Source: an uncultured bacterium (GTDB lineage: Bacteria; Bacillota; Clostridia; Oscillospirales; Oscillospiraceae). Taken from it: a stretch of 64,000 nt of DNA. The stretch covers positions 1 to 64,000 of the forward strand of contig CAMWRX010000001.1 of assembly GCA_947176765.1 (NCBI GenBank), in the 5' to 3' direction. The notes below the pieces were generated by a model. That model saw only the letters and a list, made by a program, of their open reading frames with translations. It searched no databases and was not told where the DNA came from. The position numbers and the translations under genes were made by a program. This document shows positions 37,983 through 49,625 of this stretch, piece by piece (the stretch's first letter is position 1; each line of letters opens with the position of its first letter).

Positions 37983-39524
37983 ATGAGCCATCAGCTTGTG
38001 ATCGTGCTGGATTTCGGCGGGCAGTACAACCAGCTCATCGCCCGGCGGGTCCGGGAGTGCGGCGTGTACTGCGAGGTCAAGCCCTACACCACCCCTCTGG
38101 CCGACCTGAGGGCCATGGAGCCCATCGGGATCATTTTTACCGGGGGGCCTAACTCCGTCTATCTGGAAAACTCCCCCCAGGTCAATCCTGAGATCTTCAC
38201 CTGGGGCGTGCCCATTTTGGGCATCTGCTATGGCTGCCAGCTGATGGCCCACCATCTAGGGGGGCGGGTCACCGCTGCCCAGGATGACTCCGCCCGGGAG
38301 TACGGCAAGACCGTCACCTATTTTGAGACGGGATGCAGGCTGTTCAAGGGTCTGCCGGAGACGGGCATCACCTGGATGAGCCACGGGGACTACATGGAAA
38401 AGGTGCCCGAGGGCTTTGCCCTCATGGCCCACTCGGACGCCTGCCCCAATGTGGCCATTGCCGACGAGAGCCGGGGCTTCTACGGCGTGCAGTACCACCC
38501 TGAGGTGAACCACACCGAGCGCGGCGTGGACATGATCCGCAACTTCCTCTATGAAGTGTGCCATGCAGCCGGAGACTGGACCATGGAGGACTATAAGCGC
38601 ACCGCCGTAGCCGCCCTGCGGGAGAAGATCGGGGACGGCAAGGTGCTTCTGGCCCTCAGCGGCGGTGTGGACTCCTCCGTGGCGGCGGCCCTGTTGGCCG
38701 AGGCGGTGGGGGAGCAACTCACCTGCGTGTTTGTGGATCACGGCCTCATGCGGAAAAACGAGGGGGACGAGGTAGAGGCCGCGTTCTCCAAATGGGCCAT
38801 GAACTTTGTCCGGGTGGACGCAGAGGGACGGTTCCTGGCTAAGCTGGCTGGGGTGGACGAGCCGGAGCGGAAACGGAAGATCATTGGCGAGGAGTTCATC
38901 CGGGTGTTTGAGGAAGAGGCCAAAAAGGTGGGGACCGTGGACTTTTTGGCCCAGGGCACTATCTATCCCGATGTGATTGAGTCCGGGGCGGGGGACGCCG
39001 CCGTCATCAAGAGCCACCACAACGTAGGCGGCCTGCCGGACTATGTGGACTTCAAGGAGATCGTGGAGCCCCTGCGCCTGCTGTTCAAGGATGAGGTGCG
39101 CCAACTGGGCCGGGAGCTGGGTCTGCCGGAGTACATGGTGGTGCGCCAGCCCTTCCCGGGGCCGGGTCTGGCCATCCGGGTGATCGGAAATATCACAAAG
39201 GACAAGCTGGACATCCTCCGGGAGGCGGACGCCATTTTCCGGGAGGAGATGGCGAAGGCGGGAGAGGAGAAGAATTTGAGCCAGTTCTTCGCCGCCCTGA
39301 CCAATATGCGCTCCGTGGGGGTGATGGGCGATGGGCGAACCTACGATTACGCCATCGCTCTGCGGGCGGTGACCACCGACGATTTCATGACGGCGGACTG
39401 GGCGCGGATCCCCTACGAGCTGCTGGATCGGGTGTCTGTGCGCATTGTTAACGAGGTCAAGGGGGTCAACCGGGTGCTGTATGACATCACCTCCAAGCCC
39501 CCGGCGACGGTGGAACTGGAATAA
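37983..39524 (+). CDS. guaA: GMP synthase (glutamine-hydrolysing)
   Basis: Converts XMP, ATP and glutamine to GMP. The 513-residue protein has an N-terminal class I amidotransferase domain with nucleophile Cys82 in GICYGCQ and the HPE of YHPEVNHT, an ATP-pyrophosphatase domain with the P-loop ALSGGVDSS (about 223-231), and the C-terminal dimerisation domain ending [23 protein letters not shown] precedes the ATG. No purine riboswitch was seen upstream. Confidence 0.97.
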   Translation: MSHQLVIVLDFGGQYNQLIARRVRECGVYCEVKPYTTPLADLRAMEPIGIIFTGGPNSVYLENSPQVNPEIFTWGVPILGICYGCQLMAHHLGGRVTAAQDDSAREYGKTVTYFETGCRLFKGLPETGITWMSHGDYMEKVPEGFALMAHSDACPNVAIADESRGFYGVQYHPEVNHTERGVDMIRNFLYEVCHAAGDWTMEDYKRTAVAALREKIGDGKVLLALSGGVDSSVAAALLAEAVGEQLTCVFVDHGLMRKNEGDEVEAAFSKWAMNFVRVDAEGRFLAKLAGVDEPERKRKIIGEEFIRVFEEEAKKVGTVDFLAQGTIYPDVIESGAGDAAVIKSHHNVGGLPDYVDFKEIVEPLRLLFKDEVRQLGRELGLPEYMVVRQPFPGPGLAIRVIGNITKDKLDILREADAIFREEMAKAGEEKNLSQFFAALTNMRSVGVMGDGRTYDYAIALRAVTTDDFMTADWARIPYELLDRVSVRIVNEVKGVNRVLYDITSKPPATVELE

Positions 39525-39536
39525 GCCGTATGAACA

Positions 39537-40262
39537 ATGAAGACGATTATCATTACGCTGCCCACGTCAGGGAACAAGGTGCCAGTTGAGCTTGAGCGCA
39601 AGAAGATGAAAACCTGCCGACTGAAAGTTTACCCGGAGCAAACGGTCAGACTATCCATTCCGATTAGGGTTTCGACAAAATGGGCCGAAACCTTTTTGAG
39701 AGAGAAGAGCGGGTGGATAGAGGCAAAGCTGGAGTTCTTTCAAAAGGCAGCCGGCGCTGCGGCGAAACGTGGGATCAGGAATGGATCCTCCATAAAGCTG
39801 CTCGGAGAAGACATGACCTTAGTCGTGTCAGACTGTGGAAAGGATTATGTCTATCAAGAAGAGAAAAAGATTCACATTTGCGCACGGGATACGGACAATC
39901 AGGAGAGGGTTAAAGCCGTATTTGAAACATGGTGGCGCGGTCAGGCAAAGACTATCCTGGAAGAACGGGTCGATGAATGGTATCCTGTGATAGAAAAATA
40001 TGGCATAGAGAAGCCCCGCGTCTCGGTACGCAAAATGCGTACGCTATGGGGGAGCTGCAGCGTTCATCGGAAAGTGGTGACGTTCAATTTTTCTCTGATC
40101 CAAGCCCGCATTCCGTGCGTAGATTATGTGGTCTTACACGAACTTGTTCACTTCTTATATCCGAACCACAGCAAGGGCTTTTATGATTTTCTGAGCGATC
40201 ATATGCCGGACTGGAAAGAGCGCAAAAGCAGGTTAAACCAAGAAGTGGTTCCGGGGCTGTGA
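39537..40262 (+). CDS. YgjP-like metallopeptidase-fold protein (M48-like, DUF45)
   Basis: A 241-residue zincin-like protein. The HELVH motif in VVLHELVHFLYPNHSKGFY (about 199-217) provides two zinc ligands with a downstream His, and the preceding MRTLWGSCS motif is typical of the YgjP/DUF45 family often found with restriction systems or alone. No restriction genes are nearby. GC content is lower than in guaA and ppk1, suggesting a separate origin. The start lies 12 bases after guaA and has no strong ribosome binding site. Confidence 0.82.
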   Translation: MKTIIITLPTSGNKVPVELERKKMKTCRLKVYPEQTVRLSIPIRVSTKWAETFLREKSGWIEAKLEFFQKAAGAAAKRGIRNGSSIKLLGEDMTLVVSDCGKDYVYQEEKKIHICARDTDNQERVKAVFETWWRGQAKTILEERVDEWYPVIEKYGIEKPRVSVRKMRTLWGSCSVHRKVVTFNFSLIQARIPCVDYVVLHELVHFLYPNHSKGFYDFLSDHMPDWKERKSRLNQEVVPGL

Positions 40263-40388
40263 GGCAGGGGGAAGCCGGCTGCCGCGAAAGTCATCAGCTT
40301 AAAAAAGTCACGAAAGGGCTTGCGTCCGGCGGAAAAGAATGGTACATTATTTCCTATAGAGAGCGCTTCAGACGAGGAGATGTGATGG

Positions 40389-42635
40389 ATGATGAAAGAC
40401 CAGCCCAGCGCTGCCCCCGCGCCCAGCGCCAGTCCATGCTATGTCAACCGTGAGCTGTCTTGGCTCCTGTTTAATCAGCGTGTGCTGGAAGAGGCGGAGG
40501 ATCCCGCCAACCCTCTGTGTGAGCGGCTGAACTTCGCCGCCATCTTCCAGAGCAATCTGGACGAGTTTTACATGGTGCGGGTGGGCGCGCTGATGGATAT
40601 GATTCAGACGGGGGCCGTCGATGATAAGACGGGGATGACCGGCGCTGAGCAGACTGCCGCTGTTCTGACGAAGACCAAAGCGTTTCTGGCGGAAAGGGAT
40701 CGGATCTGCAAGAACCTTCTGCGGGAGCTGGCGGTTTATGGCGCGGAGATGTGCCGCTTTGGCAATCTACAGGATAAGACACAGTCCTTTTTGGAGAAGT
40801 ATTTTACCTCCAATGTGCTGCCCCTTCTGTCACCTCAGATCATCGGGCGCAAACAGCCCTTCCCATTCCTGAAGAACAAAGAAATCTACGCGGTGGCCAT
40901 CCTCAAGACCAAGAGCAGCGGCGAGCGCATGGGTATCGTCCCCTGCGGAGAGGGTGTTTTGCGCCGGCTGATTCCCATTCCTGGGGAGGGGCAGCGGTTT
41001 GTGCTGGTCGAGGAGCTCATTGCCAACTTCCTGCCCAAGCTGTTCGTCCACTATAAGGTGGAGGACACGGTGTTGATCCGTCTGGTGCGCAGCGCGGACA
41101 TCCATCTGGACGACGCCTCGCCGGAGATGGACGATATGGCGGCGGATGAGTACCGCAAGACCATGGAGAAGATGATCCGCCGCCGCAAGCGGCTCCAGCC
41201 GGTGAAGCTGGACTACCAGGGCAAGCTCACCGACACCGTGCGGGACAGCCTGTGCCGCTGCCTGGGCCTGTCCAAAAAGCACCTGTTTGCCAGCGAAATC
41301 CCTCTGGATCTGTCGTTCCTTGGTGCATTGCGGGATATGCTTCGGGATAAGACGGAGCTGTTTTATCCCCGCCGGGTGCCTCAGAATTCCCCCAACGTGG
41401 ATCCCCTGATTTCCATGACGGAGCAGATCCGCCGTCGGGACGTGATGCTCACCTATCCCTACGAGAGCGTCCGGCCATTGCTTCGGCTCTTGCAGGAGGC
41501 GGGGCAGGACCCGGAGGTGGTGTCCATCAAAATGACCCTCTACCGGGTGGCCCACAACAGCAAGATCGTGGAGGCTTTGGTGGATGCCGCCGAGAACGGC
41601 AAGGAGGTCGTGGCTCTGGTGGAGCTGCGCGCCCGATTCGATGAGGAGAACAACATCGGCTGGTCTCGGGTGCTGGAGCGGGCCGGGTGCCGGGTCATCT
41701 ATGGTCTGGACGGGCTGAAGGTTCACTCCAAGCTGCTGCTCATTACCCGACAGCACCATGACCAGGTGGAGTACACCACCCAGATCGGCACTGGAAATTA
41801 CAATGAGGACACCGTGCGGTTGTACACCGACTACGCCCTCATGACCGCCAACCCCGAGATCGGGGCGGACGCAGCCCAGGTGTTCAACGCCCTGTCCATG
41901 GGCGAGGTGCTGGAGGAGAGCCGCCATCTCATGGTGGCCCCCGCCTGCCTGCGGCCCAAGCTGCTGGCCCTCATGGACCGGGAGATTGAGCAGGCAAAAG
42001 CCGGGGAGCCAGCTTATCTGGGCTTCAAGCTCAACGGCCTCACCGACAAGGTCGTCATCGACAAGCTCATTGAGGCGTCCCAGGCCGGGGTGAAGATCGA
42101 CCTGGTGATCCGGGGCATCTGCTGTCTGGTGAGCGGCATTCCCGGGATGACGGAGAACATCCGCGTTGTCAGCATTGTGGGCCGTTATCTGGAGCATGCC
42201 AGGATCTATATTTTCGGCGAAGGGGAGCGCCGCCAGGTGTATATCTCCTCGGCGGACTTTATGACCCGCAATACCACCCGGCGGGTAGAGGTGGCCGCGC
42301 CCGTTTATGACAGCGATTTGCGCGCTCATCTGGAGCAGATGTTCCAGGATCAGCTCCGGGATACCGCCAAGGGCCGCGTCCAGCAGCCGGACGGCGAGTA
42401 CATCCGGGTTGAGGGTGAGCCCTTCAACGCCCAGGAGTATTTCTGCGACCAAGCCTATGCCGGCGCGTGGGGGCTGTCTCGACCCCAGGAGACTGTGCGC
42501 GTCCCCGCCGCTAAAACGACGGGGAAACGGCCTGAACCTGCGGCAAAAGCGGTTCCCGCTGCCCCAAAGCGGCCAACTGTCAAGATCCAAACCCGCAGCT
42601 CGGGCCTGCTGGGCCGTATTTTGGGGCGGGAATAG
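40389..42635 (+). CDS. ppk1: Polyphosphate kinase 1
   Basis: Makes polyphosphate from ATP reversibly. The 748-residue protein has the N-terminal YVNRELSWLLFNQRVLEEA motif (18-36) and two phospholipase-D-like catalytic domains with the autophosphorylated His in LKVHSKLLL (about 446) and the second catalytic His in HARIYIF (about 603). A Pro/Ala-rich C-terminal extension (about 700-735) is not part of the core. GAGGAGATGTG precedes the tandem ATGs. Confidence 0.95.
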   Translation: MMKDQPSAAPAPSASPCYVNRELSWLLFNQRVLEEAEDPANPLCERLNFAAIFQSNLDEFYMVRVGALMDMIQTGAVDDKTGMTGAEQTAAVLTKTKAFLAERDRICKNLLRELAVYGAEMCRFGNLQDKTQSFLEKYFTSNVLPLLSPQIIGRKQPFPFLKNKEIYAVAILKTKSSGERMGIVPCGEGVLRRLIPIPGEGQRFVLVEELIANFLPKLFVHYKVEDTVLIRLVRSADIHLDDASPEMDDMAADEYRKTMEKMIRRRKRLQPVKLDYQGKLTDTVRDSLCRCLGLSKKHLFASEIPLDLSFLGALRDMLRDKTELFYPRRVPQNSPNVDPLISMTEQIRRRDVMLTYPYESVRPLLRLLQEAGQDPEVVSIKMTLYRVAHNSKIVEALVDAAENGKEVVALVELRARFDEENNIGWSRVLERAGCRVIYGLDGLKVHSKLLLITRQHHDQVEYTTQIGTGNYNEDTVRLYTDYALMTANPEIGADAAQVFNALSMGEVLEESRHLMVAPACLRPKLLALMDREIEQAKAGEPAYLGFKLNGLTDKVVIDKLIEASQAGVKIDLVIRGICCLVSGIPGMTENIRVVSIVGRYLEHARIYIFGEGERRQVYISSADFMTRNTTRRVEVAAPVYDSDLRAHLEQMFQDQLRDTAKGRVQQPDGEYIRVEGEPFNAQEYFCDQAYAGAWGLSRPQETVRVPAAKTTGKRPEPAAKAVPAAPKRPTVKIQTRSSGLLGRILGRE

Positions 42636-42644
42636 CGTACACTG

Positions 42645-42674
42645 TTGATACAGCCGGAAAGGCTAAAATATATC
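42645..42674 (+). promoter_or_regulatory. Candidate phosphofructokinase promoter
   Basis: TTGATA (-35), 18-base spacer, TATATC (-10), 22 bases before the start codon. It would make the gene independent of ppk1. Confidence 0.4.
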
Positions 42675-42696
42675 GTTTTGGAAGGGAGCACGTATT

Positions 42697-43782
42697 ATGA
42701 AACGGATTGGATTACTCACCAGCGGCGGCGACTGCCAAGCGCTTAACGCAACCATGCGCGGTGTGGCCAAGGGCCTCTACAACATCTATGGCAATGAAGT
42801 GGAGATCGTCGGTTTTATCGACGGCTACAAGGGCCTGATGTACGAGGACTACAAAAAGCTGACCCCCATTGACTTTACCGGCCTGCTCACCCGGGGCGGC
42901 ACCTTCCTGGGTTCCAGCCGCCAGCCCTTCAAGCTGATGCGGGAGCCCGACGCCAACGGCCTGGATAAGGTGGAAGCCATGAAATACACCTACCGCCGGC
43001 TGCGGCTGGATTGCCTGGTGGTGTTGGGCGGCAACGGCAGCCAGAAGACCGCCAATCTCCTCAGCGAGGAGGGGCTGAACGTTATCGGTCTGCCCAAGAC
43101 CATTGACAACGACCTGTGGGGCACCGACATGACCTTCGGCTTCCAGAGCGCCGTGGACATTGCCACCAACGTGATCGACTGCATCCATACCACCGCCGCC
43201 TCCCACAACCGGGTGTTCATGGTGGAGATCATGGGCCATAAGGCGGGCTGGCTCACTCTGAATGCGGGCATGGCCGGCGGCGCGGATATCATCCTCATCC
43301 CCGAGATCCCCTACAATATCGACGCTGTGCTGGCCAAGATCAACCAGCGCGCTGCCTCCGGCAACGGCTTCACCATTCTGGCGGTGGCCGAGGGGGCCAT
43401 GTCCCAGAAAGAGGCCGCCATGTCCAAGAAGGAGTACAAGAAGCATATGGCGGAGCTGCTGGAGCAGTACCCCTCCGTGTCCTACGCCATCGCCGACAAG
43501 ATCTTGAAAAAGACCGGCAAGGAAGTCCGCGTCACCGTCCCCGGCCATATGCAGCGGGGCGGCAATCCCTGTGCCTATGACCGGGTGCTGTCCTCCCGCC
43601 TGGGTGCTACCGCCGCACAGATGATCGACCGGGGCGAGTTTGGCAACATGGTGGCCATCCGCGACCGGGTCATCACCTCCGTGCCCCTCAAGGAGATCGC
43701 GGGTAAGCTCAAGACCATCGACCCCAAGTCCGACATCATCGCCGAGGCCCGGCTGCTGGGCATCAGCTTCGGCGACGAGTGA
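42697..43782 (+). CDS. pfkA: 6-phosphofructokinase with mixed ATP/PPi-type active-site residues
   Basis: Phosphorylates fructose 6-phosphate. The 361-residue protein has the PFK fold: GGDCQALN (10-17), GGNGS (111-115) and PKTIDND (133-139) with the catalytic Asp137. Relative to E. coli PfkA, residue 104 is Gly (Gly114, as in ATP enzymes) but 124 is Lys (Lys134, as in PPi enzymes), and the metal-binding Asp103 is Asn113. This combination leaves the phosphoryl donor open. A GAAGGGAG site precedes the ATG. It is followed by its own terminator. Confidence 0.92.
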   Translation: MKRIGLLTSGGDCQALNATMRGVAKGLYNIYGNEVEIVGFIDGYKGLMYEDYKKLTPIDFTGLLTRGGTFLGSSRQPFKLMREPDANGLDKVEAMKYTYRRLRLDCLVVLGGNGSQKTANLLSEEGLNVIGLPKTIDNDLWGTDMTFGFQSAVDIATNVIDCIHTTAASHNRVFMVEIMGHKAGWLTLNAGMAGGADIILIPEIPYNIDAVLAKINQRAASGNGFTILAVAEGAMSQKEAAMSKKEYKKHMAELLEQYPSVSYAIADKILKKTGKEVRVTVPGHMQRGGNPCAYDRVLSSRLGATAAQMIDRGEFGNMVAIRDRVITSVPLKEIAGKLKTIDPKSDIIAEARLLGISFGDE

Positions 43783-43844
43783 TAGACAAGGGAGTTCGGG
43801 TGGCCTCTATATTGACACCTGCCCTTAAAGAAGCAAGACCTTTC

Positions 43845-43877
43845 GCGGGCAGTAACCTGTGTTGCTGCCCGCTTTAT
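43845..43877 (+). terminator. Terminator after the phosphofructokinase gene
   Basis: Arms GCGGGCAGTAAC and GTTGCTGCCCGC (one G-T pair) with a 4-base loop, followed by TTTATTT. Confidence 0.75.
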
Positions 43878-43904
43878 TTGATCGAGAAATAGGAGGAAAT
43901 CAAA

Positions 43905-44573
43905 ATGAATTTTCTGAAAAAACTCAGCTATGTCGGTTTTGTTCTAATCATATTTGGTGTGGCGGCCCTGTGGATCTCTCTGGGAGACACCATCATCTCC
44001 TTCAAGCAGGCCAAGGACTTTGAGGATGTCTTGGATGGGGATGTGGCCGCGGGGGATCATGTGTCAGGACAGGTGATCTTTCTGCTGGATCCCTTTGCCA
44101 GTATGCAGACCTGGACAAAGAATTCCAAGACCGGCTCCGTCACGCCGAAAAAGACCTCTTCCCAGTACTATGTCCTGCCCGGCGGGGAGGGGTATGTGGG
44201 GCTGACCGTCCATTCCAAAGATTTTTCTGTGGCGGACAAGCTGGTGGACCAGACCTACGACTATCTGAACGACTACACAATGCCTACGGAGGAGCTAACT
44301 GTCGACGCCTGTGTGGTCGTCATGGAAGAGGAGCTGGCCGAGATGTTCCGGGAGGAGATGAAGGAGTACTACGGCTATACAGATCAGGATCTGGATGATA
44401 TGGGCCCCATTCTGATGATAGAGCCCCGCAACTTTACCGCCGTCCGGATTGTCAGCGGTGTGGGCGCGGCGCTCATTGCGGCGGGCGTGATCGTCATTAT
44501 CCTGCACTGGCGGAGGATGAGCGCTGAGATCCGCAAGGAAAAGGAGGAGGCGCCCGGCCCCGACCTGGACTGA
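43905..44573 (+). CDS. Uncharacterised membrane protein with two helices
   Basis: A 222-residue protein with an N-terminal helix (about 8-30), an extracytoplasmic domain of about 140 residues with YYVLPGGEGYVGLTVHSKD, and a second helix near 185-207, then a charged tail. I do not recognise a family name with confidence. GGAGGAAATCAAA precedes the ATG. It stands alone between the phosphofructokinase terminator and the T-box promoter. Confidence 0.75.
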   Translation: MNFLKKLSYVGFVLIIFGVAALWISLGDTIISFKQAKDFEDVLDGDVAAGDHVSGQVIFLLDPFASMQTWTKNSKTGSVTPKKTSSQYYVLPGGEGYVGLTVHSKDFSVADKLVDQTYDYLNDYTMPTEELTVDACVVVMEEELAEMFREEMKEYYGYTDQDLDDMGPILMIEPRNFTAVRIVSGVGAALIAAGVIVIILHWRRMSAEIRKEKEEAPGPDLD

Positions 44574-44615
44574 CGCGGAGCGGGCGGCTGTCGTTTTGGT
44601 ATTCAGAATATCCGC

Positions 44616-44643
44616 TTGACAAGCGGCGGAAATGTGATAAAAT
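44616..44643 (+). promoter_or_regulatory. Promoter of the alanyl T-box operon
   Basis: TTGACA (-35), 16-base spacer, TAAAAT (-10), directly upstream of the T-box leader. Confidence 0.78.
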
Positions 44644-44649
44644 AAAAAG

Positions 44650-44863
44650 GCTGTGACGGAGTTAAGTCTGCTGCGCCGCGCACAAGCGAGAGGGGAGAGT
44701 GGAAGCCCTCGCGCCAAGCGGGTGGACGTGCCACTCCCGAGCATTCCCGGGATGACCGGGACGTGGGTTCGCGTTAAGGACGCAATGAGATGCGCCGTTT
44801 CGGCGTAAATCAGGGTGGTACCGCGGTTTTTCCGCCCCTGGCCAATGCCGGGGGCGGTTTTTG
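44650..44863 (+). ncRNA. T-box riboswitch (tRNA-Ala sensing, by context)
   Basis: The T-box core AGGGTGGTACCGCGG is at 44812-44826 and the intrinsic terminator (CCGCCCC / GGGGCGG with TTTTTG) at 44832-44863; these two are mutually exclusive with the antiterminator. Upstream are several stems, with stem arms such as GGGAGTGG-like / CCACTCCC. The TGGT in the T-box pairs with an A discriminator, which tRNA-Ala has. A GCA triplet at 44741-44743 is a possible alanine specifier, not proven. It fills the 305-base gap before the next gene and controls it and alaS. Confidence 0.93.
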
Positions 44864-44878
44864 TTTGGAGGTGCTGAA

Positions 44879-45130
44879 ATGCCCCAAGTGAAGCTGACCA
44901 TCACACACAGTGAATGCCGGTGCGGTTATCACAAAGCGGGAGAGGAATTCATCATCGGCGACTTCTGTCCGCCTTTGTGCCATGAGCTCTGGCACACGGT
45001 CTATCCCTCGGTATACGCGCTGCTGAACGGGGCAGTGCTGGACTACGGCCTGGAACACGCCCCGCAATTTGACGCGAAGTGCCCCGACGGGGGCAGAGTT
45101 TGTGTCCACGGTGAAGTAATTGATCAATAA
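44879..45130 (+). CDS. TIGR04076 family small protein, first gene of the alanyl T-box operon
   Basis: An 83-residue protein with five Cys: ECRCGYHKAGEEF near the start, CPPLCHELWHTVYPSVYALL in the middle and CPDGG near the end. This matches the TIGR04076 pattern and resembles the protein at 12884-13231. Function is unknown. GGAGGTGCTGAA precedes ATG 44879. It lies between the T-box terminator and alaS (25 bases), so its expression should rise when charged tRNA-Ala falls. Confidence 0.7.
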   Translation: MPQVKLTITHSECRCGYHKAGEEFIIGDFCPPLCHELWHTVYPSVYALLNGAVLDYGLEHAPQFDAKCPDGGRVCVHGEVIDQ

Positions 45131-45155
45131 AAATGATAAATTGGAGGTAATTCCC

Positions 45156-47831
<2,676 letters not shown>

Positions 47832-47843
47832 GGGGGCATTTTT

Positions 47844-48023
47844 GTGTTTCCCCAAGACCCCTATATCCTATTAAGCTATGTAAACACCAAGCTCCGGGAT
47901 GAGTATTCCTCCTTGGACGCGCTCTGTGACGGGCTGGACGAGGACAAAGCGGAGCTGGTGGGTAAACTGTCCGGGGCGGGCTATGCCTACGACCCGGACA
48001 GCAACCAATTCAAACCCGTCTGA
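47844..48023 (+). CDS. DUF4250 family small protein
   Basis: A 59-residue protein starting at GTG: VFPQDPYILLSYVNTKLR then a Leu/Asp/Glu-rich helix and a final YAYDPDSNQF. This is the DUF4250 pattern of clostridial micro-proteins. AAGGGGG lies 7 bases before the GTG and 12 bases separate it from alaS, so it is probably the third gene of the operon. It is under the 60-residue limit of many gene finders. Function unknown. Confidence 0.82.
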   Translation: MFPQDPYILLSYVNTKLRDEYSSLDALCDGLDEDKAELVGKLSGAGYAYDPDSNQFKPV

Positions 48024-48036
48024 AAGGAGAAACTTC

Positions 48037-48366
48037 ATGCTGATTGATTTTTCCGCCATGGAGGCGGAGGTCATCCCCAATTTTGTAGGCGGCGAGGGGG
48101 AACTCCACGCCAAGATGCACGTGGACGAGCGCAACCGCATTTTGCACGGCATCCTGCCTCCCGGCTCGTCCATCGGCTACCACACCCACGAGACCAGCAG
48201 TGAGATCGTCTATATCCTGTCCGGCACCGGGAAGGTGAAGGTGGAGGACGGCGAGGAGCCGCTGAAGGCCGGGGACTGCCACTACTGCCCCAAGGGGCAC
48301 GCCCATTCTCTCATTAACAACAGCGACGGTCCGCTGGAGTTCTTCGCCGTGGTGCCACAACAATAA
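48037..48366 (+). CDS. Cupin domain protein
   Basis: A 109-residue single-domain cupin. Cupin motif 1 is GxxxxYHTHETSSEIVYILSG-like (His residues near 48 and 50, Glu54), motif 2 is GDCHYCPKGHAH with His near 88. These residues bind a metal in such proteins. No substrate can be assigned. AAAGGAG precedes the ATG. It starts 14 bases after the DUF4250 gene. Confidence 0.9.
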   Translation: MLIDFSAMEAEVIPNFVGGEGELHAKMHVDERNRILHGILPPGSSIGYHTHETSSEIVYILSGTGKVKVEDGEEPLKAGDCHYCPKGHAHSLINNSDGPLEFFAVVPQQ

Positions 48367-48394
48367 GAATCCTGACAATAAAGGAGGTTTACCC

Positions 48395-48754
48395 ATGTCC
48401 GACGTGTTGAGATATGACCCAAATTGTCTGTTTTGCAAAATCATCAAAGGGGAGATTCCCTCCAACAAGGTGTATGAGGACAACCTCTGCTATGCCTTCT
48501 ATGACATTGACCCCCAGGCCCCTGTCCATTTTTTGGTCATCCCCAAGGCCCATATTGGCTCCTGCGGGGAGATCACTAAGTGGAACTCCGCTGTTGTCGC
48601 CCACTGCTTCGAGGTCATCTCCAAGGTGACCAAGGACCTGGGCATCACCGACTTCCGGGTGGTGTCCAACTGCGGCGAGCAGGCGGGGCAGTCCGTCCCC
48701 CACCTCCACTTCCACGTGCTGGCGGGTCGGGATATGACCTGGCCTCCCGGTTAA
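48395..48754 (+). CDS. HIT family protein (Hint-type nucleotide hydrolase)
   Basis: A 119-residue purine nucleoside phosphoramidase-like protein. The histidine triad is HLHFHVLAG (about 104-112) after SVP, and the N-terminus shows CLFCKIIKGEIPSNKVYED. GGAGG is 7 bases before the ATG. It ends the alaS-led gene run and is followed by a terminator. Confidence 0.93.
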   Translation: MSDVLRYDPNCLFCKIIKGEIPSNKVYEDNLCYAFYDIDPQAPVHFLVIPKAHIGSCGEITKWNSAVVAHCFEVISKVTKDLGITDFRVVSNCGEQAGQSVPHLHFHVLAGRDMTWPPG

Positions 48755-48765
48755 CAAGTGTTGTA

Positions 48766-48803
48766 AAGTCCGTCCGCTTTACAGAAAGCGGACGGACTTC
48801 TTT
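48766..48803 (+). terminator. Terminator after the HIT gene
   Basis: Perfect 15-bp arms AAGTCCGTCCGCTTT / AAAGCGGACGGACTT, 4-base loop, followed by CTTT. Confidence 0.75.
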
Positions 48804-48880
48804 AAGAAAATTTTAGAATTCCTTTCGCATTTTTGCTATTTTGCCATGATATGCTTAGCATAACAAAGGAGGCGGTAAGC

Positions 48881-49591
48881 GTGACAAAAGAAACTGTAAT
48901 GGCCGCGGCCAGAAGCCAGGCAAGGGAAGAGGCCAAAGCGGCGGCCGCCAAACCTCTCACTGCCTATCGGGTGTTTTGGCTGTTTTTCATCGCGGGCCTT
49001 GCGGGCGATCTGATCGAGGTAGTGTTCTGGTGGGCGACCCGTGGGGAGCTCATCAGCCGCAGCAGTCTGCTGTATGGGCCGTTCAGCCTGGTATGGGGCT
49101 TGGCGGCGGTTCTGCTTACTCTGGTATTTCAACGCATGGATGACCAGGGGGCGGTGCGGATTGTGCTTGTGGGCACGGTGCTGGGCGGCGCCTATGAATA
49201 CATATGCTCCTGGTTTCAGGAGGTGTTGTTCGGGGCCTATTTTTGGGATTACCGCCATCTGCCTTTGAATTTAAATGGACGGATCAACCTGGTGTTCTGC
49301 CTGTTTTGGGGTTTTGCCGCTTTGGTATGGGTACGGCTGGTCTTTCCGGCAATGTGCGCCTTGATCGACCGTGTACCCAGGCAGACAGGGCGGCGGGCGG
49401 CCGCAGCGGCGGCGGTACTTTTGGTGTGCAGCACCGTGATATCCGCCGCGGCCTTATACCGGATGGATCAGCGGAGGGCGGGAGTGCCCGCCATGGGTGC
49501 GGTGGCCCGCTTTTTGGACAAAACCTATCCGGACAGCAGGCTGAAGGATCGGTATCCCAACATGGGCATTTTGGACGAGATCGGATGGTAA
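48881..49591 (+). CDS. Putative ABC-transporter permease-type membrane protein (CmpB-like)
   Basis: A 236-residue polytopic membrane protein with a charged N-terminus and about five membrane helices. The segments GDLIEVVFWW, SSLLYGPFSLVWGL and the later YEYICSWFQEVLFG..WDYR match what I know of the putative ABC transporter permease family (ABC_trans_CmpB). No ATPase partner is nearby, so transport is unproven. The start is GTG 48881, with AAAGGAGG 9 bases upstream; the open frame extends to 48833 without a site. Confidence 0.78.
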   Translation: MTKETVMAAARSQAREEAKAAAAKPLTAYRVFWLFFIAGLAGDLIEVVFWWATRGELISRSSLLYGPFSLVWGLAAVLLTLVFQRMDDQGAVRIVLVGTVLGGAYEYICSWFQEVLFGAYFWDYRHLPLNLNGRINLVFCLFWGFAALVWVRLVFPAMCALIDRVPRQTGRRAAAAAAVLLVCSTVISAAALYRMDQRRAGVPAMGAVARFLDKTYPDSRLKDRYPNMGILDEIGW

Positions 49592-49596
49592 AGAAA

Positions 49597-49625
49597 AGTC
49601 GTCCCGATTTTTCGGGACGGCTTTT
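49597..49625. terminator. Terminator between the permease-like gene and the FAD/Rieske gene
   Basis: Arms AGTCGTCCCG and CGGGACGGCT (one mismatch) around TTTTT-type loop, followed by TTTTT on the plus strand. The convergent gene stops one base further. Confidence 0.7.

Noticed and set aside
39537-40262. Remnant restriction-modification locus around the YgjP-like gene
   Set aside because: No restriction or methylase genes are adjacent; guaA and ppk1 flank it directly.
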